A stretch of DNA of 16,854 nucleotides, taken from contig CAMUQE010000025.1 of assembly GCA_947096075.1 (NCBI GenBank), positions 1-16,854 on the forward strand, in the 5' to 3' direction. Shown here in pieces: positions 13,758-16,854 of the stretch. This DNA is from Veillonella parvula (GTDB lineage Bacteria; Bacillota; Negativicutes; Veillonellales; Veillonellaceae). Below the pieces are notes generated by a model that had not been told where the DNA came from, did not search any database, and saw only the letters and a list, made by a program, of their open reading frames with translations. The stretch's first letter is position 1. Every line of letters starts with the position of its first letter. A program made the translations under genes and the position numbers.

Positions 13758-14735
13758 TTAATAATCATAGAAGAATTGTTGTAACTTTTTAAGATTTTTA
13801 GTTTTTGTAAGCCCTAGCATCAATAAAATACGCGCTTTTTGTGGACTTAAAGTATCACATACTAGATAGTTTGCCAGTGCATCTTGTGGCACTGCAGATA
13901 CCATACCACTACCGGTACGAGAAGCACGTACCGTTGGAAACTTTGTATTCTGTGTGATTTGACGTACGTTTTGTGGGATTGTACCATGACCAAGACCTAT
14001 TAAGATTAAACCGTCAGGATTTGTAGCAACTACACTCATAGGCACCATATCATCCATACCACCATAGCAGGTCATTATAACTACACGAGGTAACTCAGAC
14101 AATTTACTCACATCAAATACAGAGTCTTGAGTATGACGTCGAGTAGACACTTTAAAATAGTGGGCAACACCATCTTGTACAATACCAAGATGCCCCACTA
14201 ATGGACTATCAAAAGTCGCTACATTAGTAGTGTTGCATTTAGATACATCCCTTGCCCCATCAATGTAGCCATTTAATACGACTATCACACCTTTACCTAA
14301 AGACGATGGTGTTCTCGCTACTTGGATAGCTTGCAATAAATTAATTGGCCCATCTGCACTAATAGCACCTGCGGGTCTCATAGATCCAGTAATAACAATT
14401 GGCTTGTCTGTATGAACTGTCAGATTCAGAAAATATGCCGTCTCCTCCATGCTATCTGTGCCATGAGTAATAACAACACCACCGATATCATCTCGATTAA
14501 CCAATTTTTGCACCAACTTAGAAAGTTCTAACCAGTGATTTACGGTAATATCGGAGCTTTCAATATTACTAAACTGAGTATATGTATAAGGACCATACGG
14601 TTTTGTACCAGGTACGGAGGCTAAGATTTCGTCAAGTCCTAACACCCCTGCCGTATAGCCTGTTAAATCAGTATTTGAAGTACCTTTTCCTGCAATAGTT
14701 CCTCCAGTACCAATCAAAGCGATTTTTGTATCCAT
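13758..14735 (-). CDS. L-asparaginase, type II-like fold, no signal peptide
   Basis: It hydrolyses L-asparagine to aspartate and ammonia. The 325-residue protein has the first signature IGTGGTIAG with nucleophile Thr13, Tyr27 in the flexible lid (GYTAG), Ser60 in NIESSD, and the second signature THGTDSMEET with Thr93 and Asp94. GARDVSKCNT supplies Lys166, so both catalytic triads are complete. Length and motifs resemble the periplasmic AnsB type, yet the N-terminus MDTKIALIG goes straight into the first strand with no signal peptide, so it should be cytoplasmic. GGAGG lies four bases before ATG 14735. It is transcribed in the same direction as pncB-nadE but a hairpin separates them. Glutaminase side activity cannot be judged from sequence alone. 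Confidence 0.92.
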   Translation of the reverse strand: MDTKIALIGTGGTIAGKGTSNTDLTGYTAGVLGLDEILASVPGTKPYGPYTYTQFSNIESSDITVNHWLELSKLVQKLVNRDDIGGVVITHGTDSMEETAYFLNLTVHTDKPIVITGSMRPAGAISADGPINLLQAIQVARTPSSLGKGVIVVLNGYIDGARDVSKCNTTNVATFDSPLVGHLGIVQDGVAHYFKVSTRRHTQDSVFDVSKLSELPRVVIMTCYGGMDDMVPMSVVATNPDGLILIGLGHGTIPQNVRQITQNTKFPTVRASRTGSGMVSAVPQDALANYLVCDTLSPQKARILLMLGLTKTKNLKKLQQFFYDY

Positions 14736-14797
14736 ATTACCTCCACTATAAAACTATAAAATAATTATTGTTATTAAATTTAAACTAAGTACGATTC

Positions 14798-14829
14798 AAT
14801 AAGGCTGGTCAATAATGGCCAGCCTTATT
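14798..14829 (-). terminator. Hairpin after nadE, probable terminator
   Basis: AATAAGGCTGG (14798-14808) pairs perfectly with CCAGCCTTATT (14819-14829). Two further pairs, one G-U, leave a 6-base loop. The stem is strong, but the tail on the minus strand (GAATCG after the stem) lacks a T-run, so termination may be partial and some nadE transcript may continue into the asparaginase gene. Apart from this hairpin, the gap 14736-14921 shows nothing clear. Confidence 0.6.
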
Positions 14830-14921
14830 ATATTCTAAAAAATTATTTTATCCTATTTTATGGCTTCGCCCCTATAGATTCATGGATTCATCTCTATAAA
14901 TCGAGATTTCCGCCTTATCAA

Positions 14922-15689
14922 TTAAAGCTTTGGGTCAAATGATGGCATCAACTCTAATTTATGTTTATTAATTCGATTCAGATGATCTATTCGCTCTTTT
15001 GTTGGCTGATCTTCAATTTCACCAGTTCTGATATAACGATCCAGTATAGCATAGGTAAATCCCAATTTATCCTCATCTGACTGACCACTAAGACCATCAC
15101 TTGGCACCTTATCAACTAAATATGATGGAATATCAAGAAGCATGCCTATTTGACGAACCTCTTCTACCACGAGTTGAGCGAGAGGGCTAAAATCACCTGC
15201 ACTATCTCCGTATTTTGTAGAATATCCTACGTAGTCTTCAGAACCATTACAAGTATTGGCTACACGAGCACCATTTGGCAAATTTTGCCCTACTGCATAG
15301 AGCGTTGTCATTCGAAGTCGAGGCGGTGTATTGATAATTGCATCCTTGGCTAAATCAGTTCTCCCCGTTACAACATCATATCCCTTAGCTTGAACGATAG
15401 CATGAGTTAGCGCCTCATAGGCAGCACCAATGTTAACTGTCATGTGAGGAATTCCTAAATAATTCACCACTGCCTGAGCATCATCAATATCGGATTGCAC
15501 TCCATTTGGCATAAGAACACCAACTACGCGATTTGCACCAAGAGCTTCTTTGCAAAGAGCTGCCACGATAGTAGAATCCTTACCACCTGAAATACCGACT
15601 ACAGCACTACAGTTAGGACCGTTTTGACTAAAATAATCTCTAATCCATTGAATAAGAGCATTCTTTGTAGATTGTGGATTTTCTAACAT
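14922..15689 (-). CDS. nadE: NAD+ synthetase, ammonia-dependent
   Basis: It adenylates nicotinate adenine dinucleotide with ATP and amidates it to NAD+. The 255-residue length is that of the ammonia-dependent single-domain enzyme; no glutaminase domain is present. The PP-loop SGGKDS is at 34-39. NTPPRLRMTTLYAVGQ, the GSEDYVGYSTKYGDSAGDF segment and the C-terminal KVPSDGLSGQSDEDKLGFTY stretch are typical of the substrate and ATP sites. AGGAGG sits four bases before ATG 15689. The gene begins eight bases after the pncB stop, so the two steps of nicotinate salvage on either side of the NadD step are made together. Confidence 0.95.
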   Translation of the reverse strand: MLENPQSTKNALIQWIRDYFSQNGPNCSAVVGISGGKDSTIVAALCKEALGANRVVGVLMPNGVQSDIDDAQAVVNYLGIPHMTVNIGAAYEALTHAIVQAKGYDVVTGRTDLAKDAIINTPPRLRMTTLYAVGQNLPNGARVANTCNGSEDYVGYSTKYGDSAGDFSPLAQLVVEEVRQIGMLLDIPSYLVDKVPSDGLSGQSDEDKLGFTYAILDRYIRTGEIEDQPTKERIDHLNRINKHKLELMPSFDPKL

Positions 15690-15697
15690 AGCCCCTC

Positions 15698-16854
15698 CTA
15701 TTTTTTTCGATAAATACGGTTCAATAAATCCATCTTCAATTGATAGTAGCTAGGGCTCATATCAAGATAGTGACGATGTGGATTTTCAAAGCGTTGTTCT
15801 TCGGGCCAAATTTCATTAGATAATTGTTTCTGTACATATTCTCGAATTTCCTCTAAGGTTGGCAAATTTACAACAAGTTTACCATCCTTGATAACGAGTT
15901 GTTTCATCTCTTTGAAGGTACAGTTTTCAAAATATAATTCACGCCAAGGTTGCTCAGGATCGATATAACGATATGGTTCCTCTGTATCGGGTACCTCTCG
16001 CAACAATGTTAATAGATCTGCAATCGCACGACCTTTATCATTATAAACACGATATACCTTTTTTAAACCTGGATTAGTAATTTTTTCAACACTTTCAGAA
16101 ATCTTGATACGCGGTTCCCACATACCATCTTTCTCGATGCTAGCAATCTTATATACCGCACCAAATACGGGGTCACTCTTAGAGGTAATGAGGCGTTCCC
16201 CTACACCAAAAATATCAATAGGCCCACCTTGTATTAGCAAAGAAGTGATTGTATACTCATCTAGACTATTAGATGCCATGATTTTACAATCCTCTAAACC
16301 TGCATCATCTAGCATGCGCCGTGCTTTTTTAGCCAAATACGAAAGGTCACCAGAATCTAGGCGAATTCCTTTTAAGCGTTTACCCATTGGCTCCAATACA
16401 TCCTTTGCTACCTTAATAGCATTAGGCACGCCAGAATTTAACACATCATAAGTATCAACGAGGAATACTGCATTATCTGGATACACTTCGGCATAGGCTT
16501 TGAAAGCATCATATTCAGAACCATAGTACATAACCCAGCTATGTGCCATGGTCCCACTGACAGGAATACCAAATTGTTGACCCGCTAAAACCGTTGCAGT
16601 AGACTGAACACCGCCAATATAAGCGGCTCTTGCGCCATATACGGCAGCGTCTACATTATGTGCACGGCGAGCACCAAAGTCAGCCACAATACGACCATCC
16701 GCAGCGCGAACAATGCGATTAGCTTTTGTGGCGATAAGAGATTGATGGTTCATCATAGTAAGCACTGCAGTTTCTATGATTTGTGCATCTATGAGAGGTG
16801 CCACAATTGTAATAACAGGTTCATTAGGATAGATGATAGAACCTTCTGGAAAAG
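15698..16854 (-). CDS. pncB: Nicotinate phosphoribosyltransferase, N-terminus cut by the window edge
   Basis: It makes nicotinate mononucleotide from nicotinate and PRPP, the entry step of NAD salvage. About 384 residues are visible. The reading frame stays open to the edge: upstream of an internal GTG at 16804 it reads FPEGSIIYPNEPVITI, typical of the family, so about 100 N-terminal residues lie outside. Motifs include ALTMMNHQSLIATKANRIV-like substrate-site sequence (here VLTMMNHQ), GTMAHSWVM with the conserved His, RLDSGDLSYL and FGVGERLITSKSDPVFG for PRPP and product binding. The C-terminal segment WPEEQRFENPHRHYLDMS is a known feature of the Gram-positive-type enzymes. The TAG stop lies eight bases before nadE. 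Confidence 0.95.
   Translation of the reverse strand, partial: FPEGSIIYPNEPVITIVAPLIDAQIIETAVLTMMNHQSLIATKANRIVRAADGRIVADFGARRAHNVDAAVYGARAAYIGGVQSTATVLAGQQFGIPVSGTMAHSWVMYYGSEYDAFKAYAEVYPDNAVFLVDTYDVLNSGVPNAIKVAKDVLEPMGKRLKGIRLDSGDLSYLAKKARRMLDDAGLEDCKIMASNSLDEYTITSLLIQGGPIDIFGVGERLITSKSDPVFGAVYKIASIEKDGMWEPRIKISESVEKITNPGLKKVYRVYNDKGRAIADLLTLLREVPDTEEPYRYIDPEQPWRELYFENCTFKEMKQLVIKDGKLVVNLPTLEEIREYVQKQLSNEIWPEEQRFENPHRHYLDMSPSYYQLKMDLLNRIYRKK

Noticed and set aside
14877..14891. Tandem GATTCAT repeat after nadE
   Set aside because: Two 7-base copies in A/T-rich DNA are expected by chance and are not linked to any promoter or stem of note.
1..16854. CRISPR array, tRNA or rRNA, prophage or intact transposase
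   Set aside because: No regularly spaced repeats, cloverleaf-like sequence, rRNA motif or transposase/integrase reading frame was seen in any gap, and the gaps are all under 300 bases.

Overview
The window looks like chromosomal DNA of an anaerobic, diderm Firmicute of the Negativicutes, most likely Veillonella or a close relative. This is inferred from the roughly 40% GC, strong AGGAGG-type ribosome binding sites, the three-subunit purine-type molybdenum hydroxylase with its own maturation genes, and the cdaA-ybbR pair. It was not tested by database search. No rRNA, tRNA, CRISPR array or intact insertion sequence is visible. Sixteen protein genes are recognised, fourteen of them on the minus strand.

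Layout from left to right. (1) 1-1877: cdaA and ybbR, making and controlling cyclic di-AMP, with a terminator after ybbR and a likely ribosome binding site of another minus-strand gene at the left edge. (2) 1994-8879: a tightly packed eight-gene minus-strand operon. In transcription order it encodes the FAD, 2Fe-2S and molybdopterin subunits of a xanthine-dehydrogenase-type hydroxylase, then YqeC, MocA, YqeB and a two-gene split XdhC/CoxI maturation factor. YqeB, YqeC and MocA together are the known marker set of selenium-dependent molybdenum hydroxylases. (3) 9035-9919: queG on the plus strand, divergent from the operon, with a 30-bp dyad in the shared upstream region. (4) 10031-10109: a nested palindrome between convergent genes. 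(5) 10115-12543: a minus-strand mscS, D-Ala-D-Ala carboxypeptidase and yfbR group. (6) 12719-13495: cbiZ on the plus strand. (7) 13758-16854: minus-strand L-asparaginase, then nadE and pncB (pncB cut by the right edge).

How they work together. The eight-gene operon is self-contained: enzyme subunits plus cytidylation of the molybdenum cofactor and presumed insertion of sulfur or selenium. It fits purine use by an anaerobe. pncB and nadE convert nicotinate to nicotinate mononucleotide and complete NAD synthesis, and yfbR acts on deoxynucleoside monophosphates. The only two plus-strand genes, queG (cobalamin-dependent tRNA modification) and cbiZ (cobamide salvage), both concern vitamin B12.

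The most interesting points are the split, order-reversed XdhC pair, the dyad upstream of the hydroxylase operon, a cdaA promoter that overlaps the terminator of the preceding operon, the nested palindrome resembling fused insertion-sequence ends, and an HD-to-HE change in YfbR. I found no clearly unprecedented multi-gene system.
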